Of a DNA stretch of 64,000 nucleotides, positions 39,411-48,109 are shown piece after piece; within the stretch, counting starts at the first letter, position 1; each line of letters starts with the position of its first letter. Origin of the DNA: Leucobacter sp. CX169 (GTDB taxonomy: Bacteria > Actinomycetota > Actinomycetes > Actinomycetales > Microbacteriaceae); the NCBI RefSeq assembly GCF_017161405.1, contig NZ_CP071051.1, positions 248,001 through 312,000 of the forward strand, in the 5' to 3' direction. The notes beneath the pieces are model-generated. The model was not told the origin of the DNA and did no database searches. It worked only from the letters and a program-made list of their open reading frames with translations. The translations under genes were made by a program, and so were the position numbers.

Positions 39411-39470
39411 GGAACGTGAGAGGGGGCTGGGCCCGAGTGAATGCTCGAGCCCAGCCCCCTCTCACGTTCC
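39411..39470. terminator. perfect 22-bp hairpin between yajQ and the C39-like gene
   Basis: Arms 39411-39432 and 39449-39470 are perfect reverse complements, with a 16-base loop that can extend the pairing. It lies between convergent stops and has no U tract; it probably serves both transcripts. Confidence 0.8.
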
Positions 39471-39477
39471 GGAGTCG

Positions 39478-40671
39478 CTAGTCGGCTGCGCGAGGCAGCA
39501 CGACGATGCCGCGAAACTCAGGATCCCCCCAACGCGCGATGCGCTCGATACCGGCGTGCGTGATCGGTTGCGCGCTCACGTCGAGCCACGACTCGCCCTG
39601 CGCTGACTCGACCCAGGGGTCTGAGACTAGGAGGGCGTCGTCTCCGATGACGTCGTGTGCGAGCACCCAGTGCGGAGTCGGGTCGGCAATCAGCGGCTCG
39701 AGGTCGATCAGTATGAATACCGAGTTCCCCGCGGCGACGAGCTCGTGGATCTCGCTGACCTCCGGCCACCGGCGCTCGATCTGGAGCCCGAGCTCCTCAG
39801 CCTGCCGCAGGGACTCTGCCTGCAGTTCAACGCGGAGCTTGCTTTCGAAGCTGTCCTCAGCCCCGAAGTCCTCGAGGAGCACTGGCCCCTCGGCGCTGAG
39901 GACCACCCTTGGCTCGCCGAGGGGAAGGTTAGCATCGCTGATGGCCCCGGCGGTAGCGACCGCAAGCCCGATCGGTTCGCACGCGGGCATGTTCGTGGCT
40001 CGTCGCCAGAACTCGATTTCCCAGGCACGATTGCCGGCTTGGTCACTCAAGCTGAATCTTCCGAGTCCGACCGATTCGAGGGCCATGAGCGCGGTCACTG
40101 CCCCGCAAGTCACATCGGTCGTCTGCCCATAGTACGGAGCCAGTCGCTTGGGTCCGGTTCCGGGGCTCCACCGGGACCAGGAGCGCACGCCCTCGGCGGC
40201 GGCCGCGCGAGTGCTCGCGACTGACGGCACAGGGTCGGCATCGCGCTGAAACCCGAGGGCCCCGAGCGTTGCCGCGTCGCGCGCGCTGAGCGGTGCAAGC
40301 ATGGGATGCTCCTCGAACTTCACGAGCACCGGGGACGGACGCGCCTCGGATGGGGCGGGAGCATCGAGCGCGGCGGCCTCGACCGCTGCGCTGAAGGCGG
40401 CACCGTCGGCATCAGCGCCGGGCGCGATGATGACGTCAATGATCTTTCGCGAGGGCGAGTACAGGCGTCCCGCTGTGAGCGCCGCCGCGACGGGGGCTCC
40501 CGCAGCGTCCCGCAGCACCGTTACCCGCGGCGCCCAGAGTGCACGGGGCAGCTCCCATCGGGTCCGGCGCGCCGCCGCAGCCTCAAAGCCGGCCGGCAGT
40601 GCAGTACCGTCGATAGACTCCGCGACAAACGCGCTGTGCTGGACGGGCGATGGGGAATCGGCGGGGATCAT
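39478..40671 (-). CDS. C39-like peptidase protein with GNAT-like N-terminus
   Basis: A 397-residue predicted cytosolic protein. The C-terminal half fits papain-like peptidase C39 / DUF3335: YYGQTTDVTCGAVTALMALE holds the oxyanion Gln and catalytic Cys, WRRATNMPACEPIGLAVA is family-typical, and THWVLAHDVI-type sequence (PHWVLAHDVIGDDALLVSDP) supplies His and Asp. Residues about 30-150 (PRVTVLRDAAGAPVAAAL and ATLGALGFQRDADP) look like a degenerate GNAT acetyltransferase, as in known RimI-C39 fusions. Its start overlaps the ATPase stop (ATGA), making it the last gene of the peptide-importer operon. It may process imported peptides, though no substrate is known. No signal peptide is seen. Confidence 0.75.
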   Translation of the reverse strand: MIPADSPSPVQHSAFVAESIDGTALPAGFEAAAARRTRWELPRALWAPRVTVLRDAAGAPVAAALTAGRLYSPSRKIIDVIIAPGADADGAAFSAAVEAAALDAPAPSEARPSPVLVKFEEHPMLAPLSARDAATLGALGFQRDADPVPSVASTRAAAAEGVRSWSRWSPGTGPKRLAPYYGQTTDVTCGAVTALMALESVGLGRFSLSDQAGNRAWEIEFWRRATNMPACEPIGLAVATAGAISDANLPLGEPRVVLSAEGPVLLEDFGAEDSFESKLRVELQAESLRQAEELGLQIERRWPEVSEIHELVAAGNSVFILIDLEPLIADPTPHWVLAHDVIGDDALLVSDPWVESAQGESWLDVSAQPITHAGIERIARWGDPEFRGIVVLPRAAD

Positions 40672-42329
40672 TCGGTGGCTCCTTGCGCGTTTGGGGTACC
40701 CGGTGAATCAGTTGTCGCTGGAGCAGCCGCAAGGCCCGGCGGGGCGGCTGCCGTGGGGCGGTGCACGCTGTCCTCGCGGGCGGCCTCGACCAGCATGCGC
40801 GTGTAGGGGTGAGCGGGTTCTCGCATAACCTGTTCAGCGGTGCCCCGCTCGACGATCTCGCCCCCGCGGAGCACCACCATACGGTTCGCGATCCGCGCGA
40901 CCACTGCCAGGTCATGCGTAATGAAGAGCATGGCCAGCCCGAGCTCATCCCGCAGCCGGGCAAGCAGCTCCAACACCTGTGCCTGTACCGACACGTCAAG
41001 CGCTGAGACGCTCTCATCGCAGATCAAGACGCGCGGCTGGGGGGCCAGCGCTCGCGCGATCGCGACGCGTTGACGCTGTCCGCCAGACAGCTGCGACGGT
41101 CGGCGCGCGGCGAACGAAGGGTCGAGGTCGACGAGGCGCAGCAGCTCAGGCACCTCGTCGGCGCTGCGCCCGCTCGCGGCGAGGGCTTCGGTGAGCGCCT
41201 GCCCGACTGTGAAGACGGGGTTCAGGGTCGAGTAGGGATCCTGGAACACGATCTGCATCTGCTGCGGGGTACGCCCCCGGCGACCGGGCGGGAGAGTGAG
41301 ACCGTCGAGGGTCACGGAGCCTGCGTCGGGGTGCTCGAGGCCGGCGATGCAGCGGGCGAGGGTCGACTTCCCGGAGCCGGACTCACCGACGATCGCGACA
41401 ATCTCACCTGCACGCACGTCGACGCTGGCGTCGTGAAGCGCGGTCGCGCGTCCGAAACGTTTCGTCATTCCTGTGGCGCTGAGCAGTGCTGCGCCCGGGT
41501 GGGCGAGCGGGGGTGACGCGTCGTCGAGCGAGGGATTCGCCTCGATCAGCGCGCGCGTGTATGGATGACTGGGCGCGCCCAGCACGCGCTCGACAGTGCC
41601 CTGCTCGACAATCTGCCCCTTCCGCATGACGAGCACTTCGTCCGCGCGTCCGCCGATGATGCCGAGGTCGTGGCTGATGAGCAGCACGCTCATCTCATGT
41701 TTCTGCTGCAGCTCACGCAGGAGGTCGAGCACCCCGCCCTGCGTACTCGCATCGAGCGCGGTGGTGGGCTCGTCCGCGATGAGGAGCCGGGGCTCTGCCG
41801 CAAGGGCAGCCGCGATCGCGACGCGCTGACGCATCCCGCCCGAGAGCTCGGAGGGGAAACGGCGGGCGACGCTCGCCGGGAGGCGCACTTCGTCGAGCCG
41901 GCGAGCAATCTCGGCATCCACCTCGCCGCGCGAGAGTGGCGGCTCGCCGGTGGCGCGGTGCCGCGCGACGATCGTCGCGCCAATTTGGCGTCCGCAGCGG
42001 ATGACGGGGCTGAGGCTGGTGAAGGGATCCTGCAAGAGGAGGACCGCGCGACGTCCGCGCACCCTAGACCAGACGGCGGGGTCCTGTTCGGCGAGGTCTG
42101 TGGACTCGCCGTCGATGACTGCCGTCCCGGCAGCGGTGACCCCTCGAGGGAGGAGCCCGGTGATCGCTCGAGCCGTCATCGATTTCCCCGATCCGGACTC
42201 GCCGATGATCGCGAGCGTTCGGCCGGGTGGGATGACGAGATCGAGCGGCTCGACGAGAGCACCTGCCGCGGCGGACACGGTGAGGCCATGCACGACAACG
42301 CCGAGTGGTGTGGGGGAGAGGCGGCTCAT
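40668..42329 (-). CDS. peptide-type ABC importer, fused double ATPase
   Basis: A 553-residue subunit with two complete nucleotide-binding domains, equal to OppD and OppF in one chain. Domain 1 has IIGESGSGKSMTAR, LSGGMRQRVAIA and LLIADEPTTALD; domain 2 has IVGESGSGKSTLAR, LSGGQRQRVAIA and LICDESVSALD. Both have the H-loop (LLISHDL, LFITHDL) and the oligopeptide-type ending HPYTRxL. In domain 2 the Walker B ends DES where DEP is usual, a common variant. The start overlaps the permease stop (ATGA, 42326-42329) and the end overlaps the C39-like gene. The C-terminal 40 residues are Ala/Pro-rich. Confidence 0.94.
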   Translation of the reverse strand: MSRLSPTPLGVVVHGLTVSAAAGALVEPLDLVIPPGRTLAIIGESGSGKSMTARAITGLLPRGVTAAGTAVIDGESTDLAEQDPAVWSRVRGRRAVLLLQDPFTSLSPVIRCGRQIGATIVARHRATGEPPLSRGEVDAEIARRLDEVRLPASVARRFPSELSGGMRQRVAIAAALAAEPRLLIADEPTTALDASTQGGVLDLLRELQQKHEMSVLLISHDLGIIGGRADEVLVMRKGQIVEQGTVERVLGAPSHPYTRALIEANPSLDDASPPLAHPGAALLSATGMTKRFGRATALHDASVDVRAGEIVAIVGESGSGKSTLARCIAGLEHPDAGSVTLDGLTLPPGRRGRTPQQMQIVFQDPYSTLNPVFTVGQALTEALAASGRSADEVPELLRLVDLDPSFAARRPSQLSGGQRQRVAIARALAPQPRVLICDESVSALDVSVQAQVLELLARLRDELGLAMLFITHDLAVVARIANRMVVLRGGEIVERGTAEQVMREPAHPYTRMLVEAAREDSVHRPTAAAPPGLAAAPATTDSPGTPNAQGATE

Positions 42330-43192
42330 TGGATGCCCTTCTCGCGCAGGCGCTCACCGAGGTGGTCGCCGAGCAGGTTAATCGACATGGAGACGAGGAC
42401 GATGAGGATCGCGGGCGCGAGCAGCATAGCTGGGTTGTCTCCCATGACGCCGCGGCCGTCGGAGATCTGGCGACCCCAATCAGCCGTGCCCGGCTCGACG
42501 CCGATGCCGAGGAACGAGAGGGATGAGAGGGTGACGAGGGCGATCGCGAGGTTCAGCATCAGGTTCGTCAGGATGAGTGGCCACACGTTCGGCAGGATGT
42601 GCCGGAACATGATGCGGCTGGGGGGCAGCGACAGCATCTGCGCGGCCTCGACGTACGGCCGCGGGGTCTGCTCGGTCGCACCCGCGCGAACGATGCGAAT
42701 GTCGGAGGGACAGAAGAGAATAACGAGCAAGGCGACCGTCACCCAGTATCCGGCACCGAAGATGCCGGCCACGACGATCGCGAGCAGCATCACGGGAAGG
42801 GAGAGCAACACGTCAACGATGCGACCGATTACTCCGTCGACGATGCCCCGGAGGTAGCCGGAAAGCGTGCCGAAGACGATGGCGAGCAGCATCGAGCCGG
42901 TCGCGATCACTACGGGGCCGGCGATCGCCGAACCCGTTCCCGCGAGGGTGAGCAGCAGCACATCGCGACCCAGCTCGTCGGTTCCGAGTAGGTGGCCAGG
43001 GCTGCCGGGCGGCAGCAGTGCGTCGAGGATGCTTTGGGCAGAGGCCGGCCCGATAAGCACGGGCGAGACGAGCGCGGTGAGTGCGACGAGAGTGAGCAGG
43101 ATCGCCGCGGCGATCACTGCCCAGTCCCGCTGGCGAGGGCCGGCTATACGATCGCGGGCGACGGTGGCGATGCGGGTGGTCTTCGTGCTCAC
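42326..43192 (-). CDS. peptide-type ABC importer permease 2 (DppC-like)
   Basis: A 288-residue integral membrane subunit. HLLGTDELGRDVLLLTLAG is the DppC/OppC N-terminal signature, and EAAQMLSLPPSRIMFRHILP the coupling EAA loop contacting the ATPase. The end SINLLGDHLGERL is likewise typical. Start is GTG 43192 overlapping the previous permease by GTGA. About six helices follow a charged N-terminus. Confidence 0.93.
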   Translation of the reverse strand: MSTKTTRIATVARDRIAGPRQRDWAVIAAAILLTLVALTALVSPVLIGPASAQSILDALLPPGSPGHLLGTDELGRDVLLLTLAGTGSAIAGPVVIATGSMLLAIVFGTLSGYLRGIVDGVIGRIVDVLLSLPVMLLAIVVAGIFGAGYWVTVALLVILFCPSDIRIVRAGATEQTPRPYVEAAQMLSLPPSRIMFRHILPNVWPLILTNLMLNLAIALVTLSSLSFLGIGVEPGTADWGRQISDGRGVMGDNPAMLLAPAILIVLVSMSINLLGDHLGERLREKGIQ

Positions 43193-44229
43193 TGTCCCAG
43201 CTCCCTGGCTCGTACACGCGGGTCGAACAGCAGATAGCTCAGATCTACCAGGATCGTGATGATGGCGATCGCCGCAGCGATGAGCAGGGTGACTGCCTGC
43301 ACGACGGGGAGGTCCTTGAAGAGCACTGACTCCTGCAACAGCGAGCCGAGCCCGGGCAACGCGAAAACGGTTTCGACAATGATGGTGCCGCCAATGATGA
43401 AGGTCAAGATGAGTCCGGCGCCCGTGACGATCGGGATTGCCGCGCCTCGAAGTGCAACGCCCTGGACCTCCCGCTCCGAGAGCCCGCGAGCCCGTGCGAA
43501 CGTGATGGCGTCGCTCTCGAGTTCGCGTAGCACAGCGGCCCGCGTCATTCGCATCAGGATGGCGCCGATGCCGGCCGCGAGCGACACCGCGGGAAGTACC
43601 AAGTGCCAGAGCGTGTCGAGCGGGCCTTTTCCGCCGCCAAAGGCGGGGAACAGCGGGAGGAGGTAGGCGAAGAGGAAGAGCAGGAGGATCGCGAGCGCGA
43701 AAGTGGGCGCAGAGAGGCCGAGCAACGCGAGCGCGCTTGCGAAACGATCAGTGCTCGTCCCCGCACGGGACGCGCTGAGGACGCCGAGAGGAATCGCGGT
43801 GATCGCGGCGATCAGGAACGCGAGCGTCGCGAGCGCAACGGTCAACCCCAGACGGGAAGCGATCACGGTCGATACGGGTTGCTGCAGGCGGATCGATTCG
43901 CCGAAGTCGCCGCGCAGTGCGCTCCAGAGCCAGTCAAAATAGCGTGTCAGGAAGGGGTCATCGAGCCGGTATTGGGCGCGCACCGCGGCGATCGTGTCTG
44001 GCGTCGCCGGGCGGTTGCCAATGAGATTCTTTACGAGATCCCCCGGCGCGAGGTACATCAGTGAGTAGGTCAGCAGCGAGATCGCGAGCAGGATGAGCAG
44101 GACGCTGCCCAGCCGGATCGCGATGATTCGTGTGAGCGCCTGAGCGGGGCTGCGCCCGATCCGGTTCCCCCCGGGATCGGGGGCACCCGGAGGAGACTCT
44201 GCGACGAGGCTCGAATCGGCTTGGGTCAT
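43189..44229 (-). CDS. peptide-type ABC importer permease 1 (DppB-like)
   Basis: A 346-residue membrane subunit. LTYSLMYLAPGDLVKNLIGN and RAQYRLDDPFLTRYFDWLW are the DppB N-terminal signature, GDFGESIRLQQPVSTVI follows, and FARARGLSEREVQGVALRGA is the EAA-type coupling loop. ATG 44229 is chosen with GAGGAG 7 bases upstream; the open frame extends 26 codons further without such a site. It begins 90 bases after the binding-protein stop on the same strand. Confidence 0.92.
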   Translation of the reverse strand: MTQADSSLVAESPPGAPDPGGNRIGRSPAQALTRIIAIRLGSVLLILLAISLLTYSLMYLAPGDLVKNLIGNRPATPDTIAAVRAQYRLDDPFLTRYFDWLWSALRGDFGESIRLQQPVSTVIASRLGLTVALATLAFLIAAITAIPLGVLSASRAGTSTDRFASALALLGLSAPTFALAILLLFLFAYLLPLFPAFGGGKGPLDTLWHLVLPAVSLAAGIGAILMRMTRAAVLRELESDAITFARARGLSEREVQGVALRGAAIPIVTGAGLILTFIIGGTIIVETVFALPGLGSLLQESVLFKDLPVVQAVTLLIAAAIAIITILVDLSYLLFDPRVRARELGQ

Positions 44230-44319
44230 CGGCGAACTCCTCAACTGAGATCGGGCGGGGGAGGGGCTGGGCGAGCATGTGCGGTGGGGCATGTGTACTC
44301 GCCCCACCGCGCATGTGCA

Positions 44320-45933
44320 CTACTTCGCGGCGTACAACTCCGCACCCCACGAACCAATGAAGGTGTAGGGGCTGAACGTCTTCACGCCGACCGCGTTACT
44401 GAAGTAGGTGAGCGACTGGCCCCACCACAGCGGCGCATTGATGACCTGATCGGCGTTCTCCTGCTCAACCTGGAGCAGGAGGTTTACCCGCTCCTCGGCG
44501 CTCGCCGCAGCGTTGGACTGCGCCAACAGGTCGAGGATCTTCGGGTCGTCGTACATGTTCGGGTTGGCCTCGCCAAGCAGGTACGAGCTGATCTCAGCCG
44601 GATCGCCCGTTGTGGAGAAGTACCACATGTAGCTCAGGCCGTGCTCGCCGTCGCCGATGGTGGCGAGCCACTCCTCGAGGGGCACCTCGCGCACCTTGAC
44701 GTCGATGCCGAGCGGCCCCAGGTTCTCGGCGAGCGACTGTGCGGCCGTGCCCAGCTGCGGACCCGAGTTGGGGTAGGTGAGTTCGAGCGCGAACCCTTCG
44801 GGAACCAAGGACTCCGACAGGAACTGCTCGGCCTGCTTCAGGTCGAATTGGGGAGGCTGTACGTCCGCGAGCAGCTTGCGGGCGGCGTCGCCGTCGTGCA
44901 CGGCCGCAAGCGATTCCGGCGTCATGATGGCGTTCGCCGGCTCGCCGTATCCGCGCAGCAGCTTCTCGACGATCGCGTCGCGGTCCACTGCGCTTGAGAT
45001 CGCCTTTCGCACGTTCACATCGTCAAACGGAGCGACCGTCTGGTCGAAGAGCAATCCGACGTACGACAGATCGTTGACCGACTCGACGCGCCCGTCGGAG
45101 ATCTTCTGCCACTGCTCGGCCTGCTTGAGCGGGACGTTGAAGGCGATATCGATGTCCCCCTTCTGGGTCGCGAGCAGGCGAGTGTTCTCGTCGGGAATGA
45201 ACGAGATCTCGATCTGCTTCGCCTTTGGCACCCCACCCCACCAGGTATCGACTCGCTCGAGCGTGACGTGCGAGTCGGGCTGGAAGTCGGTGACCTTGTA
45301 CGGGCCAGTGCCGAGGATCAGAGACTGGCTGGTGCCGATGCTGCCCTCGTGCTCCTCCCAGAACGCCTGCTGTGTGATGACTGCGGCCCCTGCGCTCGAC
45401 ATGGTCTTGAGGAAGGCGGGATCCGGCGCAAGCGTCGTCACCGTGACCTGGTGTTCGCCGGTCTTCGCCACGGTGTCGAGATTGCTCAGGTAGTAGTTGA
45501 TGCCGGGCGACGCCTCGGCGCTGCGTGCCTGTTCGAGGCTGAACACGATGTCGTCCGCGGTGACGGGCTCACCGTTTTGGAACTTTGCGTCCTGGCGAAT
45601 CTCGAAGACATACGTGGTCGTGTCGGGAGTCTCCCAGCTTTCTGCGAGGGCCGGGACGACTTTGCCCTCGGGGTCGATGCCGACGAGTCCTTCTTGCACG
45701 GCGCTCGCGAGATAGTAATTCAGGATCCCGCTTTCCGTCCCGATGTACAGGTTGGCGAGCGAGCCAGGGAACGCGACGGTGACGTTTTCGATCTCAGCGC
45801 CGCTGTCAGCGGGTGGCTCGGTGGACGGGGCCGCGCCCGAGCCGCCGGCGCACGCTGACAGCGCCAGGGCGGCAGCGGCGGCGAGGGCGACGGCGAATCC
45901 GCGGCGGCGCGGTGTGCCGAGGGAAAAACTCAT
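44320..45933 (-). CDS. peptide-type ABC importer substrate-binding lipoprotein
   Basis: A 537-residue SBP family 5 protein. The signal sequence RRRGFAVALAAAAALALSAC ends in lipobox LSAC, so the mature protein is anchored to the outer face of the membrane by its Cys. Family signs are PALAESWETPDTTTYVFEIR, FQNGEPVTADDIVFSLEQAR and AISSAVDRDAIVEKLLRGYG. ATG 45933 has AAAGGAGC 6 bases upstream. Ligand class is peptide- or nickel-type by family; the C39-like partner gene favours peptide. It is the first gene of a five-gene leftward operon and divergent from purA. Confidence 0.93.
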   Translation of the reverse strand: MSFSLGTPRRRGFAVALAAAAALALSACAGGSGAAPSTEPPADSGAEIENVTVAFPGSLANLYIGTESGILNYYLASAVQEGLVGIDPEGKVVPALAESWETPDTTTYVFEIRQDAKFQNGEPVTADDIVFSLEQARSAEASPGINYYLSNLDTVAKTGEHQVTVTTLAPDPAFLKTMSSAGAAVITQQAFWEEHEGSIGTSQSLILGTGPYKVTDFQPDSHVTLERVDTWWGGVPKAKQIEISFIPDENTRLLATQKGDIDIAFNVPLKQAEQWQKISDGRVESVNDLSYVGLLFDQTVAPFDDVNVRKAISSAVDRDAIVEKLLRGYGEPANAIMTPESLAAVHDGDAARKLLADVQPPQFDLKQAEQFLSESLVPEGFALELTYPNSGPQLGTAAQSLAENLGPLGIDVKVREVPLEEWLATIGDGEHGLSYMWYFSTTGDPAEISSYLLGEANPNMYDDPKILDLLAQSNAAASAEERVNLLLQVEQENADQVINAPLWWGQSLTYFSNAVGVKTFSPYTFIGSWGAELYAAK

Positions 45934-46101
45934 CGGTTGCTCCTTTGCAATTGGGCCGAGCAGTGAGTGCGTGGCCACTGGGCCTACGCTAGTGCGGAAT
46001 CGCCCCACCCCGCCTCCACTGTTTACTCATGTTTCGGATAATGCCGAGTGATGCAATGCGCCCCGATCTGGCCCGAAAACCCCGGCGAGCGGTCCCGCCG
46101 G

Positions 46102-46107
46102 TAGGAT
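46102..46107 (+). promoter_or_regulatory. -10 box TAGGAT for purA
   Basis: TAGGAT lies 34 bases before the purA ATG, giving a leader of about 28 bases that contains AAGGAGG. This gene is thus leadered, unlike many neighbours. Confidence 0.5.
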
Positions 46108-46141
46108 GGTCGGGTACGTCCAGATCGAAGGAGGGGCTGAG

Positions 46142-47428
46142 ATGCCCGCTGTACTCATTACTGGCGCCCAGTGGGGCGACGAGGGCAAGGGCCGGGCAAC
46201 CGACCTGCTCGGAAGCCGCGTTGATTACGTGGTCAAGTTCAACGGCGGGAACAACGCCGGCCACACGGTGGTGGTTGGCGACGAAAAGTATGCCCTCCAT
46301 CTGTTGCCGTCCGGCATTCTTACCCCCGGCGTCATCCCCGTCATCTCGAACGGTGTCGTCATCGACCCCGAGGTGCTGCAGGGTGAGCTGCAGGCGCTCA
46401 GCGCTCGCGGCGTCGACGTCTCGCGCCTGAAGGTGAGCGCCAACGCGCACGTCATCACCGCTTACCACCGCACCCTCGACAAGGTGACCGAGCGTTTCCT
46501 GGGCAAGCGTCAGATCGGCACCACCGGCCGCGGCATCGGCCCGGCGTACGCCGACAAGATCAATCGAGTGGGCATCCGCATTCAGGACCTCTTCGACGAG
46601 GGGATCCTGCGTCAGAAGGTGGAGGCGTCGCTGGAGTTCAAGAACCAGGTGCTCGTCAAGATTTACAACCGCCGCGCGATCAGCGTCGACGAGGTTGTGG
46701 AAGAACTGCTCTCGTACCGCGACATGCTCGAGCCGATGGTGTGCGACACCGGGCTGCTGCTGCACGAGGCGATGCAAGCGGACAAGACCATTCTGTTCGA
46801 GGCCGGTCAGGCGACCATGCTCGACATCGATCACGGCACCTACCCGTTCGTCACTTCCTCGAACGCGACTTCCGGCGGCGCGAGCACCGGATCCGGGCTG
46901 CCGCCCGCCGCGATCGATCGCGTGATTTCGGTCATCAAGGCGTACACGACGCGTGTCGGTTCGGGCCCGTTCCCGACCGAGCTGTTTGACGCCTCGGGCG
47001 ACTACCTGCGCAACCAGGGCTTCGAGTTCGGAACGACGACGGGGCGCCCGCGCCGATGCGGTTGGTACGACGCACCCATCGCGCGCTACTCGGCGCGCAT
47101 CAACGGCGTCACGGACTTTGTGCTGACGAAGCTCGACGTGCTTTCAGGACTCGAGACGATCCCGGTCTGCGTCGCGTACGACGTGAACGGCGTGCGTCAC
47201 GATGAGATGCCCGTGAACCAGAGCGACTTCCACCACGCGAAGCCGATCTACGAAGAGTTCCCCGGCTGGTCCGAGGACATCTCGGGCTGCCGCGAGTTCT
47301 CGGACCTGCCGAAGAACGCTCAGGATTACATCCACGCCCTTGAGGCAATGAGCGGCTCGCGGATCTCCGCCATCGGCGTCGGTCCCGAGCGCGAGCAGGT
47401 TGTCGTCCTGCACGATCTCCTCGGATGA
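46142..47428 (+). CDS. purA: adenylosuccinate synthase
   Basis: PurA joins IMP and aspartate with GTP in the first step from IMP to AMP. The 428-residue protein has [19 protein letters not shown] at the N-terminus, [56 protein letters not shown], and [13 protein letters not shown] with the family's conserved Arg and Lys/Trp. The loop GDEGKGR has Arg where most members have Lys (GKGK), a mild variant. ATG 46142 follows AAGGAGG by 9 bases. Its stop overlaps the next start by ATGA. Confidence 0.96.
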   Translation: MPAVLITGAQWGDEGKGRATDLLGSRVDYVVKFNGGNNAGHTVVVGDEKYALHLLPSGILTPGVIPVISNGVVIDPEVLQGELQALSARGVDVSRLKVSANAHVITAYHRTLDKVTERFLGKRQIGTTGRGIGPAYADKINRVGIRIQDLFDEGILRQKVEASLEFKNQVLVKIYNRRAISVDEVVEELLSYRDMLEPMVCDTGLLLHEAMQADKTILFEAGQATMLDIDHGTYPFVTSSNATSGGASTGSGLPPAAIDRVISVIKAYTTRVGSGPFPTELFDASGDYLRNQGFEFGTTTGRPRRCGWYDAPIARYSARINGVTDFVLTKLDVLSGLETIPVCVAYDVNGVRHDEMPVNQSDFHHAKPIYEEFPGWSEDISGCREFSDLPKNAQDYIHALEAMSGSRISAIGVGPEREQVVVLHDLLG

Positions 47429-47757
47429 GCGATCAGCTGATCCCGGGGTCGGCCGCGGCCGGCCCCGCTCCGGAAGAGCAGCTTGCTCGCCTGCGTTCGA
47501 GCATCGACAACATCGATGCCGCCCTCATCCACATGCTCGCGGAGCGATTCCGCTGCACGCAGGACGTGGGCGTGCTGAAGGCAACGCACGACATGCCGGC
47601 GTCTGACCCGGGGCGCGAGGCGCGCCAGATCGAGCGCCTGCGCGAGCTGGCGCAGGGCGCGCACCTCGACCCCGAGTTCGCCGAGAAGTGGTTCAACTTC
47701 GTCGTCGCCGAGGTGATCCAGCACCACACCCGCATCGCGGGTGAGCGGGACGCCTAA
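47425..47757 (+). CDS. chorismate mutase, AroQ class
   Basis: A 110-residue all-helical enzyme turning chorismate into prephenate for Phe and Tyr synthesis. [20 protein letters not shown] with [14 protein letters not shown] gives the first Arg and the Lys of the active site. [13 protein letters not shown] and [17 protein letters not shown] complete the three-helix AroQ pattern. The first 17 residues are a flexible leader. It overlaps the purA stop by 4 bases and is likely translationally coupled. It competes with MenF for chorismate. Confidence 0.92.
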   Translation: MSDQLIPGSAAAGPAPEEQLARLRSSIDNIDAALIHMLAERFRCTQDVGVLKATHDMPASDPGREARQIERLRELAQGAHLDPEFAEKWFNFVVAEVIQHHTRIAGERDA

Positions 47758-47760
47758 GGG

Positions 47761-48003
47761 CTAGTCCTCGTCGAGGACTTCCTCTTCCAAGTTCCATACT
47801 GGGTCGCCGAATTCGCCCCCGGCGAGCACCTGTACGAGCTGGTGGGCCTCGAAGTCGTCCTCGTCGAGGATGACGCGGGCCGCTGAGATGAGCTCGTCGC
47901 GCGTCGTGTGCTCCTCCGAGCCCTCGCGCGCGTCCACGAGCGCTGATCGATAGCGATCGAGGGCGCCCTCGAGCTGATCCTGCGTAAAGTGGTGCTGATC
48001 CAT
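47761..48003 (-). CDS. small acidic protein, function unknown
   Basis: An 80-residue strongly acidic protein, ending NLEEEVLDED. The sequence is MDQHHFTQDQLEGALDRYRS followed by a helical ALVDAREGSEEHTTRDELIS. No signal peptide or metal motif is visible, and I do not recognise a named family. GGAGG lies 6 bases before ATG 48003. Its stop is 3 bases from the chorismate mutase stop, on the opposite strand, and its start is divergent from the P-type ATPase gene about 100 bases away. Confidence 0.7.
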   Translation of the reverse strand: MDQHHFTQDQLEGALDRYRSALVDAREGSEEHTTRDELISAARVILDEDDFEAHQLVQVLAGGEFGDPVWNLEEEVLDED

Positions 48004-48109
48004 CGAGGCCTCCGATCGTGTGCGTGTATCCGGTGCCATCAGGGTAACCCGGAAGCGTCGCGGGCGGGAGAAGTCGCGAATCCCTCGTGTTTCCTCCACC
48101 ATGGGTGAC

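Noticed and set aside
41565-42857. 430-codon frame antisense to the ATPase and permease genes
   Set aside because: Shadow frame crossing two real overlapping genes, without motifs.
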